Source of the DNA: Macrosoma leucophasiata
Lineage: Eukaryota > Arthropoda > Insecta > Lepidoptera > Hedylidae
NCBI GenBank assembly: GCA_036365455.1
Contig: JAWQUS010000002.1
Span: forward strand, 20,000,001 to 20,064,000
DNA length: 64,000 bases
Direction: 5' to 3'
A program made the translations under genes and the position numbers. Positions 21,101 to 30,857 of the stretch are shown in pieces. Numbering within the stretch: the stretch's first letter is position 1; each line of letters starts with the position of its first letter. Under the pieces are notes generated by a model. It was not told where the DNA came from. It searched no databases and saw only the letters and a list, made by a program, of their open reading frames with translations.

Positions 21101-21256
21101 AGATCGTGGCAGGCGGTGCTTGCCTTCTGCGAGGTAGTGTTGTCACAGAAGGAGGCGGCGGAAAGGGAGCGGGAGGATAACGCTCTCTCTGCCCCAATCA
21201 GGCGCAGGCGACCTGGGCGGCGGCGGCGGGCATATGCCCACCATCTGCCGCCCTAA
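18113..21256 (+). CDS. R1-clade ORF2: endonuclease, reverse transcriptase, C-terminal zinc knuckle
   Basis: A 1047-residue protein. The endonuclease occupies residues about 6-205: QANINHCARAQDLL (the opening typical of the R1 clade), the glutamate in VVAEPY, GDLNAK (124-129), SIVDITF and SDHR (200-203). The reverse transcriptase contains APGPDGIPG, SAYRPIVLLDEVGK, SLDIANAFNTLPW, GVPQGSCLGPVLWN and the catalytic YADD at 660-663. A CCHC motif near the C-terminus (CHECGCANDTAQHTLAEC) is a feature of this clade. It nicks the target and copies the RNA by target-primed reverse transcription. No stop or frameshift interrupts it, so the copy may be competent. Confidence 0.93.
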   Translation: MAISSFLQANINHCARAQDLLFQSMAQWLIHVAVVAEPYFVPPGDSWVGDHGDSVAIVSRTAAGSPPLEKVAKGQGCVAALLGGIWVVGVYFSPNRVLAEFEQFLDAVGALVRRGHPNPVLIAGDLNAKSVVWGSPATDARGAVLEEWVGTTGLVVLNQGSVDTCVRRQGGSIVDITFATPGLARRVQNWKVLADVETLSDHRYIRFSVSASSEAPDIRPLRGTGPRWVLGRLDREVLLEASLVEAWVSPSVDRLDVDGEADRLGEAMTRICDAAMPRAGPLMPYRRVHWWSVELTQLRRACVVARRQFTHYRRRRRRQQREEDGLYASYREAVVSLQVAISRAKELARSEMLETLDGDPWGRPYKQVRNKLRPRAPPLTESLQPQFVGEVVAALFPVRGEWVPPNMVPPAVVQAEVVTPVVTGAELGAAVERLKAKNTAPGPDGIPGRAWVLALEALEPQVRGLFDTCLAEGRFPRRWKSGKLVLLRKDGRPAESPSAYRPIVLLDEVGKLFERILVARLVRHMARVGPDLSGSQFGFREGRSTIDAIARVRALAEEAVSQGEVVLAVSLDIANAFNTLPWGTIREALRYHGVPRYLLRVIEDYLSERAVCYSARGGWVSRPVSCGVPQGSCLGPVLWNIGYDWVLRGANLRGVELTCYADDTLVTARGRTHRDAALLATAGTALVVRRIRALGLEVALEKSEALYFHGPRRAPPAGSNIVVGGVSIGIESAMRYLGVVLDSRWNFREHFRRLAPKLVAAAAALGRLLPNLGGPNVGCRRLYTGVVRSMALYGAPIWVEALTAQNKTLLRRPQRVMAVRVIRGYRTISCDAACVLAGTPPWDLEAEVLAAVYERGSELRAQGFRPLPEEVRRWRNDSRRAIFRKWTERLEEPGYGRHVVEAVRPVLREWVERGHGVLTFRLTQVLTGHGCFGRYLCNVAGREPTTTCHECGCANDTAQHTLAECPAWEEPRSEMVLTTGADLSLPAVIKSMVDSERSWQAVLAFCEVVLSQKEAAEREREDNALSAPIRRRRPGRRRRAYAHHLPP

Positions 21257-21605
21257 CAGGGACTTCCGGGTGACGGACTAGGGGACGTTCGTCGCCCGGG
21301 CTAAGTTGAGTCCCGAGCTGGTTGGCGTGCTGGTGCTCTGCACGCCACTAGCGTGGCCGGGAGCCATACGGCTCCCTTTGTGAGTTGGGCCCGGTTGCGG
21401 GCGGCCGCCGGCGGGGTTGCGGATGTGTGCTAAAGCGTTCCCGCGACCCCGCCCCTGAGGGCGGATGAGTCGGAGCACCCAGGGGTTTTTAGTGGGTAGA
21501 CGGACGTCTATTTTTGTCCGGAGTCCCACATAACCCACCCCTATCCCCAAGGGTGGGTATGCGTAACGCATTTTCCCCTGGTGAAAAAAAAAAAAAAAAA
21601 AAAAA
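21257..21605 (+). other. 3' UTR and poly(A) tail of the R1-clade element
   Basis: GC-rich 3' UTR ending CCCCTGGTG followed by 22 A residues at 21584-21605. No AATAAA signal was seen just before the tail. Confidence 0.85.
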
Positions 21606-21619
21606 GGATTTGGATGGGT
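21606..21619. repeat. Target-site duplication, right copy, of the R1-clade element
   Basis: GGATTTGGATGGGT, identical to 15156-15169. Confidence 0.92.
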
Positions 21620-21744
21620 TTTCGTACGCACAGATAACTTTTTATTAATCGCGTCGATGGCTTAGTGATCGTGGACCACTGTTAAGGATCCATTTTTTTT
21701 GGGCCGACAAGTAATGTTGGGATTTTCGTTACTGGAAACTGTTT

Positions 21745-22018
21745 TCTACTAGGGGTAGAGTTTTGAGGACGTAGGCACCACCGCATTAGCTAATCCATCT
21801 GCCGGCAAAGGTAGCGATCAGTACTACGGTGTTCCGGTTAGATGGTAATGTGTTGCCCCTTAATAACTATGACAGAGACCTAACAACCAAGGTCTCAGGG
21901 GTGGCAACGCATCTGCATTTTGACCTCTGGTTACTGTGTAGATGTCTATAGGCTGCAGACGTCACTTAACATCAATGTGAGCTGCATGCTTGTTTGCCAC
22001 TTTCGTTACATAAAAAAA
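21745..22018 (+). repeat. Repeat family A copy, subfamily A2, near full length
   Basis: Starts near CTAGGGGTAGAG and ends CGTTACATAAAAAAA. The segment AACTATGACAGAGACCTAAC marks it as A2. Confidence 0.75.
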
Positions 22019-22042
22019 TCGTAAAATATTTATATCTACTGA

Positions 22043-22291
22043 TCTATACATATATATATTTTTTAAATAGTATAATGCTGAAGAGTTTGTTTGTTTGGTT
22101 GAACGCACTAATCTTAAGAACTTCTGGTCCGATTTGAAAAATTCTTCCAGTGTTAGCTAGCACATTTATCGAGGAAGGCTTTAGGTTATATAACATTACG
22201 CTTATCTAAGCGTAATGTTATATAACCTTTCATCTGAATAGGAGAGGGTTAGGTAACATTGCAACCGCGCGAAGCCGGGGCGGGCCGCTAG
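22043..22291 (+). mobile_element. Non-autonomous Helitron, 249 bp
   Basis: Begins TCTATACATAT after a host A and ends in CTAG before a host T. The end is preceded by a GC-rich stretch (GCGCGAAGCCGGGGCGGGCC), matching the TC...CTRR structure and A/T insertion site of Helitrons. It contains a perfect 22-bp inverted repeat at 22183-22228. Confidence 0.7.
22183..22228. repeat. Perfect 22-bp hairpin inside a Helitron
   Basis: AGGTTATATAACATTACGCT starts the left arm (22183-22204). The right arm (22207-22228) is its exact reverse complement, with a 2-base loop. Confidence 0.92.
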
Positions 22292-22570
22292 TATAAAATT
22301 TGTTTAGATCCCGTGCAATCCATATTTGCAATAAGCATCAGTGTTCACGTCGTCGACTGGCCATTCGTGCAGGAAATGCAGGTCTGAAATATTCATGTAC
22401 CACCTAATGTTAACTCTCGTTACGGGTAAATGTTCCCTCCGATAAAAACATGTAGGTACATTTACTGGGAAATTCAATAGGGTGAAATTCAATCTAGTTA
22501 TGTAAACATACGGCTGCCGTCAGTGAACCTAGCGCGAGTTTTTCTCTATGATTGCATGCGTTATAGATGA

Positions 22571-22781
22571 CTAGCTATTATTCACGGCTTCGCTCGCACT
22601 TAAAAGTATCCCATGTTACTTTTAATACCTCCAAGATAATGTGTACAAAGTTTCATGATGATTGGTTTCTTTCACGCAATTCAACTACCTACTATTAGTA
22701 GCAGGTAGTTGAATCACGTGAAAGAAGAGAGAGAGAAGTGTAAGAAACAAACTTACATTCACATTTATATTATTAAGTAAA
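22571..22781 (-). mobile_element. Non-autonomous Helitron, minus strand, 5' end eroded
   Basis: Starts with CTAGCTATTATTCACGGCTT (the Helitron 3' end in reverse) and runs to an AT-rich terminus near TTATATTATTAAGTA, where the expected TC is no longer intact. The body includes ACAAAGTTTCATGATGATTG, typical of this lepidopteran family. It contains an inverted duplication at 22668-22725. Confidence 0.6.
22668..22725. repeat. Inverted duplication with 27-bp arms
   Basis: 22668-22694 and 22699-22725 are reverse complements with 3-4 mismatches around the core TTCAACTACCT, loop TTAG. The right arm fits the Helitron body; the left arm looks like the inverted extra copy. Confidence 0.78.
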
Positions 22782-22996
22782 GTATGATGGGATGGTTGAG
22801 AATGACAATGATGTGCTTTGAATGAACTATCCCAAAAGAAAGGTATTATTTCTGAAGAAAGAATAAACTCTAGTTACTAACGTTTTCATCCATTTTATAC
22901 CTTTTGGCGTTCAGCATCACGAAAGATATTTCAAAAGTCTGATTTTACAGTATTATTTATTTAGAGAATCCAGAATTGTTTAGTTATGCCGTGGTA

Positions 22997-23281
22997 TTAG
23001 GGTCGTAGCTCACTAGAACCACCCGGCACCCGACCAGCGCTCGACCGCCTGGAGCGGTCTGCGTTCATTACATCAACTCCGCTCCGTATCGCCTTGACCG
23101 CTAGGCCAGTGGACCACTCGGTGACCACTTGCTTGTCTTGCGTTGACTTTGTTGTCCGCGAGTGGTTCACAAGAAACAACACGTCGTTCACCCGTGGACC
23201 ACCCGCCAAAAACGCTTGGACGCCGTAAGACGAGGCGGTGCTAATCGGGTGCCGGGTGGGTATAGTGAGCTATGACCCTTA
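22997..23281. mobile_element. PIF/Harbinger-type MITE with 3-bp TTA duplication
   Basis: A 279-bp GC-rich element (23000-23278) begins GGGTCGTAGCTCACTA and ends with TAGTGAGCTATGACCC. The terminal inverted repeats extend about 34-38 bp (to CACCCGGCACCCGA), with about five mismatches. It is flanked by TTA on both sides (22997-22999 and 23279-23281), matching the TWA target duplication of the PIF/Harbinger superfamily. No transposase is encoded; the 70-codon minus-strand frame inside is chance. A 3-bp duplication alone is weak, but with the long inverted repeats the call is good. Confidence 0.78.
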
Positions 23282-23610
23282 GCGTCACCTAATGTCTACA
23301 GTGGGTGGCAACCAGATTTAAATATAAATAATGTATGTTATTCATATGTTATTATTGACATTTTAAAGCTTTCTTTCTATCCGTCCATGTCACAAGTTTA
23401 TTTAAATAACGTACTAGTTCGCCTACTCGAACCACTCTATAAACATTAATAACGATTTAATAAATCATATGCATAACATTATTATGTATTCAGAAAACTG
23501 ATATCTTTGGTGTCGTTACATTTTAACTTGCAAATTCATTAATATTTATTTTTGAAGTGATATGTTAATTTGTAGTCGATAACCGGATGATTATAGAAGA
23601 AGAATATATT

Positions 23611-23980
23611 AGAAGCGCGCATGACCCGGCGGCTGGTGTAGATCGTAAGCGATCTACTCGGTTAAGTGGGTTACGGGCGCGGTCGGGTAGTGTGATGGGT
23701 GACCGCTAGTGGCAAAATTAAATGCGCGTTGCCGTGCTTCGGAGGGCACGTTAAGCCGTCCGTCCCGGTTGCTATCGATAGATAGCAGTCGTTAAACCTT
23801 GTCGGAGGCCTTATGGGCGGTTTGAAAACATCCGACACAGGGTTGACCACTAACCCGTATCTCCACCAATCCGCATTGGAGCAGCGTGGTGGAGTAAGCT
23901 CCAAGCGGGTCCCTCCCCCCGAAGCGGGGAGAGACTCGTGCCCAGCAGTGGGACGTATAATGGGTTGCCATTATAATGAC
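23611..23980 (+). mobile_element. SINE family C, near full length
   Basis: Same structure as 6707-7074: GCGCGCATGACCCGGCGGCT head, 5S-like block with GCGCGGTCGGGTAGTGTGAT, and tail CCCAGCAGTGGGACGTATAA. No clear target-site duplication could be read, so the ends are approximate. Confidence 0.8.
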
Positions 23981-24254
23981 AATGATTACGATTATTCGCA
24001 TTGAATTATTCGATATTCCTAATATTTTTAATGATGCGGAAACAAGTTTGTTGTCTGCGTTTTCAAAGTGTCATATCCGGATTTATTTACAATTGATATC
24101 TTTCATGGGGTCTACTTATATGCGTAAATAAAAATGGGATTTATGGTAAAGTGATAAAAATGTTAGCAATGGGGTCCACCGAAACCAGAAAAAAATTGAA
24201 AGGGGACAAGTAAAATAGTTTGGGAACCTCTGTACTAACATTATAAATACAAAC

Positions 24255-24400
24255 TCTATACCTACTAATATTATACATACTAAAATAAAAATGTTTCCAC
24301 GTTTGTGTTTTTGTATGTATGTTTGTAACTTTTTCACACAAAAACTGCTGGAACGACGCCAAAAATGATTTCACCATTAGAAGTTTTAGAGTTATCATTA
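24255..24400 (+). repeat. Left part of a Helitron-like repeat
   Basis: TCTATACCTACTAATATTAT followed by a segment with TTTTTCACACAAAAACTGCT resembles the 5' end of the Helitron family seen elsewhere here. The 3' end was not found. Confidence 0.4.
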
Positions 24401-24825
24401 TTCATTAGCATATGTTTGGGACAAAATGTGATTTAAAATCTGTTAACAAAATCTTATTTGTTACCAAAACACAAATGTATTCAGGCTATTCTAATTAGAC
24501 ATTGATTTGTGGTATGACGTACATACCGGAAGGGTATAAGCTGAAAAGAATGTATTATTTCGTGTAATCTTTTAGTAACTGAGCAATGATCCGTTTTTAA
24601 CACAGTCGGAATTGAAAAACTTACACTGGTATAAAATTTCGTGCTATGTTTACTTGTTTATTGTATAAAATGAAACTGTGGAGATATTTTATTATAAATA
24701 TCGCGTAACATGCAACACTGGCGGAAAAAATCCTGTCGAAGTTTCACAAAACCGCATAACCATTAATTAATGAGTAGGCAGGTACCGTAACAGATATAAT
24801 ATTTAGTTAAAGTATTACAATTTTA
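24401..24825. other. Unrecognised sequence
   Basis: AT-rich, no features seen. Confidence 0.4.
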
Positions 24826-25099
24826 TTTTTATGTAATGAAGGTGGCAAACAAACATGCAGTTCACATTGATGCTAAGTGATGACTGCAGCCTATAGAGAC
24901 TTACACAAAATTAGAGGTCAAAATGCAGATGTGTTGCCTGAGACCTTAGTTGTTATGTCTTTGTGAAAGTTAAAACGGGGTCATACATTATCATCTAACC
25001 GGAACACGATAGTGCTAAACACTATCATCTGGTTCGAGATAGATTAGGTAATGCGGTGGCGCCTGCGCTCTCGAGCTGCTGGAACTTTACCATCAGTAA
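24826..25099 (-). repeat. Repeat family A copy, subfamily A2
   Basis: Minus-strand copy from the T-rich tail to CCATCAGTAAC. The segment TTATGTCTTTGTGAAAGTTA marks A2. Confidence 0.7.
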
Positions 25100-25939
25100 C
25101 AAATTACGATTATAATATTAATTTGGCGACAACAAAACATCTCTTGTGCTCATTTTGTCTAACCTCGCGAAGCCACCTTAACCTTTCCAAATTTACTACA
25201 CAAAATATCTTCACAGCTCCAAAAGTAGGTTTTTTATCACTTGACATACCCCGCACTTAGAGAACACTTGATAATATAACATGTTCTAGGCGCGGCGTAC
25301 AAAAATATTGACTCGACTATTCAGGCAACTTGCGTCCGAGCAAAGTAACAAGTCATGTCTTGAGGTGTGGGCGTTTTTTGACGAATGGTCGCTAAAATTG
25401 TTCGATGTTAAGTGACGTCTGTGTGTTGAAGGATAGGTTTGTGTAGGTTTCGTTTGGAGTTCCGGAATCCTTCATTTTTTGTGGAATGATGATTCTAATG
25501 AGCTCTTCAGCTACACCCGGACAAAGAGGCTTACAGCTCCTTGGATATTCATTCTCCTTTAGATACTAGTCTTTAATAACTGTTTTTGATGTAAGGTCTT
25601 TGGCTTGAAGCGCCTCCAACCGGCGGATTGTTAGTGCTTTAATTCGAACTTTAGTTAGTACGCCTATCATATAATTTTATTTTACTAGAAGCAAACCATA
25701 TATCCACCATTGGAGGCCAAATGTAATGTAGCCTTGCAGAAAAAGTAAACGTAAATCTTTCGATTCTGCTAATGGCTAAGTAATAAATTTTTTTCAAAAT
25801 TTTAAAGAGGTTCTTAGGAGTCTTTAATGCGCTATAGATCATTTTCTCAAACATGAATGCAAAAATATTATAATAAAATGGTTACAAAATTTAAGCTATG
25901 ATGAGATACAAGCACTGTTGCAACACGTATCATAGTACA
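25100..25939. other. Unrecognised sequence
   Basis: No gene or repeat recognised. A 69-codon frame at 25051-25260 partly overlaps family A and is chance. Confidence 0.4.
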
Positions 25940-26310
25940 TTTTAATATTCACAAAAAACACTCTCGCTCTCTCTCACTCACTCACACACAAACACACACA
26001 CACACACACACACTCACTAACTCACTCACACACTCACTCACTCACTCACTCACTCACTCACTCACTCACTCACTCACTCACTCACTCACTCACACACATA
26101 CACGTTGATTTCATTTAACTTTAGTTTAATTAATGTAGTATTTTGTTTTGTTAAACATTTTAATTATTAGTACTGGATATACTTTTATATGAAAAGGGAA
26201 GAGCGGCGCCTCCAAACACAGGCATCACTATGCTTAAATGGAGGCACCAAAGTCACTATCATGTACCTTATACTTTTGAAATAAAGTTTATTATGTTATT
26301 ATGTATAGTG
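25940..26310 (+). mobile_element. CR1-like LINE, 5'-truncated 3' UTR copy
   Basis: Same layout as the 3' end at 14470-14770: CA/CTCA microsatellite, then a segment with GGCGCCTCCAAACACAGGCA and AAATGGAGGCACC, then AAATAAAGTTTATT. The stem-forming CCTCC/GGAGG pair is kept although the flanking sequence has diverged, which supports a common family. Confidence 0.65.
25970..26097 (+). repeat. CA/CTCA microsatellite array
   Basis: CTCA units interspersed with CA runs; the longest CTCA block is at about 26028-26092. Confidence 0.93.
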
Positions 26311-26328
26311 TGATATAGGACATAGGAC

Positions 26329-26614
26329 TTTTTTTTTAATGTTATGGATGTGGCAAACAAGCATGCAGTTCACATTGATGTTAAGTGATGACTGCAGCCT
26401 ATAGACACCTACATAAAGACCAAGGTCAAAATGCAGATGCGTTACCACTCCTGAGGCCTAAGGTGTTATGCCTCTGTGCCGGAAATTACAGGGCCGTACC
26501 ACTTGACCGGAACACGACAGTGCTGAAGACTACCATTTAGCGGCAAGTATATTAGGTAATGCGGTGGTGCCTACGCCCGCGAGCTCCGTCACTGGAGCTC
26601 TACCACCAGTAAAA
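26329..26614 (-). repeat. Repeat family A copy, subfamily A1, full length
   Basis: Runs from the T tract at 26329 to TCTACCACCAGTAAAAA. Landmarks are very similar to the copies at 29471, 45566 and 50220, which suggests recent spread of A1. Confidence 0.8.
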
Positions 26615-26620
26615 ACTTAA

Positions 26621-26711
26621 TCTGAAAACCCTTTGCGCTCGCCTATTGCCCGCTGAAGTAGATAAGTGACGTGGCGAGACGGGCCGCCTAACATACATCC
26701 AATAAAAAAAA
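26621..26711 (+). repeat. Short repeat family H
   Basis: GCGCTCGCCTATTGCCCGCT, GAAGTAGATAAGTGACGTGG and an A-rich end. It immediately follows a family A copy. Confidence 0.55.
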
Positions 26712-26756
26712 ACCAGCCAAGTGGGAGTTGGACTCGCGCACCGAGGTTTCCGTAGT
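26703..26756 (-). repeat. Terminal fragment of repeat family E
   Basis: AAAAAAACCAGCCAAGTGGG and CGCGCACCGAGGTTTCCGTA are the reverse complement of the right end of repeat E (compare 63815-63859). Confidence 0.5.
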
Positions 26757-26858
26757 GGCAACGCATTGATATTGAATTCTCCGTTTACGTAGATGTTTGT
26801 AGGCTACAGTATTCGCTTAACATTATTGTGTACTGTATGTCTGCCACGTCTTGAAATA
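26757..26858 (+). repeat. Diverged family A fragment
   Basis: GTGGCAACGCATTGATATTG, a GTAGATGTTTGTAGGCTACA stretch and GTCTGCCACG follow family A order. It joins directly to the family E fragment. Confidence 0.4.
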
Positions 26859-27138
26859 AACAAGCGTTAATGAAAACCGTATAAAATATAGGATGTAATA
26901 GTAAGTTCCTTTGGGGATTACTTGTTAGCGCGGCTATTCATCACTGTCCCACGTTTTTGTGATGTCGACACTGCATTTGCCGGACGGTTCGTGATTAATT
27001 TATGGAAAAGACGCACTGTCAAGGGAAATTAGACAGGAGTTTACATAATTTCTCAACTTCTTCCTATTTTTTGTAGGTGAGGCGGTAATACGTACAAGGA
27101 AGGAGCGTTCCTACATTATCAAGGGAAATTAGTCATTA

Positions 27139-27644
27139 TCTATACTTATAATAAAACTGTAGAAGTGTAAATTCTGTACATTAAAAATATTGAAAAAATA
27201 AATACTAGGGGTGCTTACTAGATCGATACCGAACACAAATATGAGATTAGAAAAATTTTTGTCTGTCTGTCTGTTTGTTCAAGCATCACAGAAAAACTAC
27301 CGGTCCGATTACAATGAAACTTGGTATGATTATACTTCAACCTTTGGCGCACAATACTGGGTACTTTTTATCCCGGAAAAATGTATGTTTGTCTGTGTGT
27401 TTGTGTACGCTAATATCAGAAACGGCTTATTCGATTTGCGGTTTTCACTAATATATTGTGGTCAGTTTCACTTAACATTTAGTGTTTGTTTCATGTGAAT
27501 CGGTTCAGAAATAAAATAAATTGACAATTTAAAGAATCATATCGAATATTTTTAAGCTATTCTGTATCTTAGTTCTATCTTTTAGGGAGTTTCGTACCTA
27601 AAAGGTAAAAATGGACCCTACGGATTACTAATCCTCCGCTGTCT

Positions 27645-27675
<31 letters not shown>

Positions 27676-28156
27676 ACCAGCCTATATCTCATAAATAGTG
27701 ATAGCTAGAAAGCTAACATTTTCACAAATTATATTATTATTTCTGATACCGCTATAAAGACAAAATTAATTACTAAAAATAAGAAAATGAAAATGTTAAG
27801 GGATCCAAGGGGGCATACAATAAGCGTGTTTTTTTTTTCGTATATTTTTCGCGCGATAATAATAACGGTAGCAAGTAGACGCTTAAAATTTCCACAGAAT
27901 TTTTACCTTCCATACTAAATAATTAAATAAAAATTAAGTAAAGTAATTTTTATGCATTTTTTTTTCGTGCACAAGCAATTTTTCAAAAGCAATTCTAGCA
28001 GCTTATGTGCTTTTATCCCCGATGGCCACACGTGTAATATCGTGTACAGAGAAGCATTACTGTAAGGCAGATTTTTTTAGCTACCCGAAATTTATATCCA
28101 AAAGCGCTGCCCAAAGTCCCAAACTCACGATTCCAGGCGAACAAAGTCGCAGCTAG
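27139..28156 (+). mobile_element. Probable 1-kb non-autonomous Helitron with nested repeat E
   Basis: Begins TCTATACTTATAATAAAACT after an A. It contains a GTCT-rich segment and the typical CAATGAAACTTGGTATGA body, and ends AAAGTCGCAGCTAG before a T. Repeat E (27580-27850) appears to be inserted. The 95-codon frame at 27211-27498 lies inside and is not a gene. The assignment of one element across the whole span is inferred. Confidence 0.5.
27580..27850 (+). repeat. Repeat family E, partial, with GTCT/GTCC microsatellite
   Basis: Starts with AGGGAGTTTCGTACCTAAAA, then a GTCT/GTCC run (about 27638-27676), then CACCAGCCTATATCTCATAA. It resembles a repeat common in Lepidoptera. The right end is missing. 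Confidence 0.55.
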
Positions 28157-29470
28157 TTTAACATAATACCACATTTACCTCTGTTTCTCTGAAGGTGAGA
28201 CAGTGGTTTATGTTCCGCCAAAAAAATGTTCAGTCGGTCACGTCGGTGTCTCATTTATACAAGTATACCTAGAGCCTAATTTGCAATGTTTTTGGATGAC
28301 CAGAAACTTCTTCGATGGTATAATAAGACAAGTGTTCATTCACTCTTTTGCACACTAACACCCACAGATATGCTTTTGTCAAAACCACCGTCCATTTTGT
28401 AGCTTGTAGTGACAGAAAGGAAGATACGGAGAAAGATTCTGAACCTATTACGTCCTGTATAGTGTCATTCAGTTCAGAGTGAGGTAATTTGATTAAAAAA
28501 TGTGGACAATGTGAAGCAGATAACAGGGCGCGTTGTTATGGCAACGGTGGGTGACGCACTAGCCGGTAATTGTATACTTTTTACATGCGCGACCGACCGC
28601 CTTCGTCAAGGGATCGTTTGCTTTAATGATGTTTTATTTCATCTTAACCATTGACCTACGGGTTGGATACTAGTAGGTACGTAGACTACGTAGATACTTG
28701 GTTAAAAGCACAATTTGCGTTTGTTGAAGGCTGCGATATTGATTTTAACTGACGAGAATCTTACTGAAATCGGGTAAAAGGTTTTTGAGAAAATTGCAGA
28801 TCAGATATACAAGGTAATATAAACATACATTCAGGCTCCTACATGTATATATACTCCGGCAGGTAGGACTACCTAGGTTACACCTGGGATATAAAGGACG
28901 TTAAGGCAAGTCCTTCCGACACAGAATTTAATTTAGGCTCTCTGATATGACTGTTACAGTAGTATCTAAACCTGACCTATCGAGACAAGTAAACACTAAT
29001 AAGATTTTAGTTGAAAATCGCGGGACAAATTGGTTCCATTTTATAATTTGTGCCAGAATTTAATCAAAGGTTGAAAGGTCAAAAAACCGTTTTAAGTGAA
29101 ACAGCCACATAAAAATATGTCCAGGTTTTAGTGAACGCTGATTAAATATAAATTGTTGCTGCAAACATTTACATATGAACACGCACGTCACGGCCACGTT
29201 ATGTGTACAGAAAAATTGTAATCATGCCTATTGTCCCCAAACAAGGCACTAAAGGTGTATTCACGCTGACGTTGGCAACGGATTTAGAAGGGAAAGTATT
29301 GCTTTTATGTGATTGAAATATTGATGAATTGCGTCAATGGCTTAGTGTTTGTTTACCGTTGTTCCCGTGAATCCGTCGTATAAACAAATTAATCGGTATC
29401 ATGTGATTTATTTTAGGTTAATTAAACTCATCCTGAATCCTTATTTTAATACCTTTACACTAACACCATA
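28157..29470. other. Unrecognised sequence
   Basis: 1.3 kb with no convincing gene or repeat. No open frame with domain similarity was seen. Confidence 0.4.
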
Positions 29471-29754
29471 TTTTAACTAGTGGTAGAGCACCAGTGACGG
29501 AGCTCGCGGGCGTAGGCACCACCGCATTACCTAATATACTTGCCGCTAAATGGTAGTGCACTATCGTGTTCCGGTCAGGTGGTAATGTACAGTCCTGCAA
29601 TTTCTGGCACAGAGGCATAACACCTTAGGCCTCAGGAGTGGTAACGCATCTGCATTTTGAACTTGGTCTTTGGGTGGATGTCTATAGGCTGCAGTCATCA
29701 CTTAACATCAATGTGAACTGCATGCTTGTTTGCCACTTTAATCACATAAAAAAA
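29471..29754 (+). repeat. Repeat family A copy, subfamily A1, full length
   Basis: From TTTTAACTAGTGGTAGAGCA to CACATAAAAAAA, with high similarity to other A1 copies. Confidence 0.8.
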
Positions 29755-29781
29755 CATACTTGACCATACCATGGTGTCTTA

Positions 29782-30158
29782 TAAATAATAATAATAATAA
29801 TGACAACCCATTATACGTCCCACTGCTAGGCACGAGTCTCTCCCCTTTTTAAGGGGAGGCCTAGAGATTACTCCAATCACGCTGCTCCAATGCAGATTGG
29901 TGGAGGTGGATGGGTTAGTAGGGAACCCGCTGTCGGATGTTTTCAAACCGCCCATAAGGCCTCCGACAAGGACAACGACTGCTATTCATCGATAGCAACC
30001 GGGACTGACGGCTTAACGTGCCCTCCGAAGCACGGAAACGCGTACTTAATTTGCCACAAGCGTTCACCCATCACACTACCTGACCGCGGCCGTAGTGCTT
30101 AACCGAGTAGATGTAGATCCCTTACGATCTACACCAGCCGCTGGGCCATGCGCGCTTC
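29782..30158 (-). mobile_element. SINE family C, full length, 13-bp duplication
   Basis: A 377-bp minus-strand copy with an ATA-rich tail at the left and GCCATGCGCGCTT at the right. It is flanked by CCATGGTGTCTTA at 29769-29781 and 30159-30171. Confidence 0.88.
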
Positions 30159-30171
30159 CCATGGTGTCTTA

Positions 30172-30857
30172 CAACGATTCAATTTAGGAACTCTTAAATT
30201 GTTATATTTATTTAAATAACATCGCGAATGAAGAAAAAATTCAAAGCTAATTGCGGTAATAGGTCATACGCACACTGTGTAATTTAAATTTGACGTCATA
30301 TGGACCTCAATTGCAAAATGAATCACAAAAAAATAGGCAACAGAACTTATGTTTAAACCCTGCCTCATAAGCATGATTTTGATACAGTTCACGTTGATAG
30401 TAAGACTTCTCTTCTTCTCTCTACTTTAAAACTACAGGTTTCAATGCTATTCGCATTATCTACGAATGAGGTACTTAATGCCGTTTACTGGCGTTTGTCG
30501 AATTGAGAGATTTGTAAGGAAAAGTATTGACAAAAGTTTTATGTGATCGAATTTATTGATGAACAATGAATTTCAACAGGCTTATCACATATTTCTTGGA
30601 TGGGGTCAGAAGGTACACCGTACATTAACTTACAGGTACTCGTACAACGTCAACGTGACCGCCTTTGTCCGACGATTACTTAGTTTACAACTCCAACTGC
30701 GCCAGAAAAAACACGGGTTTCGCCACAGAAAGAGGCACATTCTAAATGAATATAGGAAGTTAGCACAGTACGAAATAAATTGCACTTTATGGTATTGTTT
30801 CAAGAATTGACGTTTATTTAAATGTTTTACGAAGTGAACCTTCTGTAGCTTTAAGTA
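30172..30857. other. Unrecognised sequence
   Basis: Holds an 84-codon open frame (30556-30810) with a basic, histidine-containing product (LQLRQKKHGFRHRKRH) but no recognisable domain. I do not call it a gene. Confidence 0.4.

Larger units (their letters stand above)
15170..21605 (+). mobile_element. R1-clade non-LTR retrotransposon, full length (6.4 kb)
   Basis: Complete element: 5' UTR of about 555 bp, ORF1, ORF2, 3' UTR of about 330 bp and a 22-base A tail (21584-21605), flanked by a 14-bp duplication. It is GC-rich in an AT-rich setting, so the boundaries are also visible as a composition change. R1 itself inserts in 28S rDNA and TRAS/SART in telomeric repeats; neither target is present here, so this is either a relaxed member of the clade or one specific for another target. 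Both frames are intact. Confidence 0.9.

Noticed and set aside
15721..21631. Antisense and alternative frames up to 294 codons in the R1-clade element
   Set aside because: The GC-rich coding sequence makes long spurious frames; the sense frames carry all recognisable motifs.
27211..27498. 95-codon frame with VFVYANIRNGLFDLRF-like product
   Set aside because: It lies wholly inside a Helitron-like repeat and its start is in the GTCT-rich segment.
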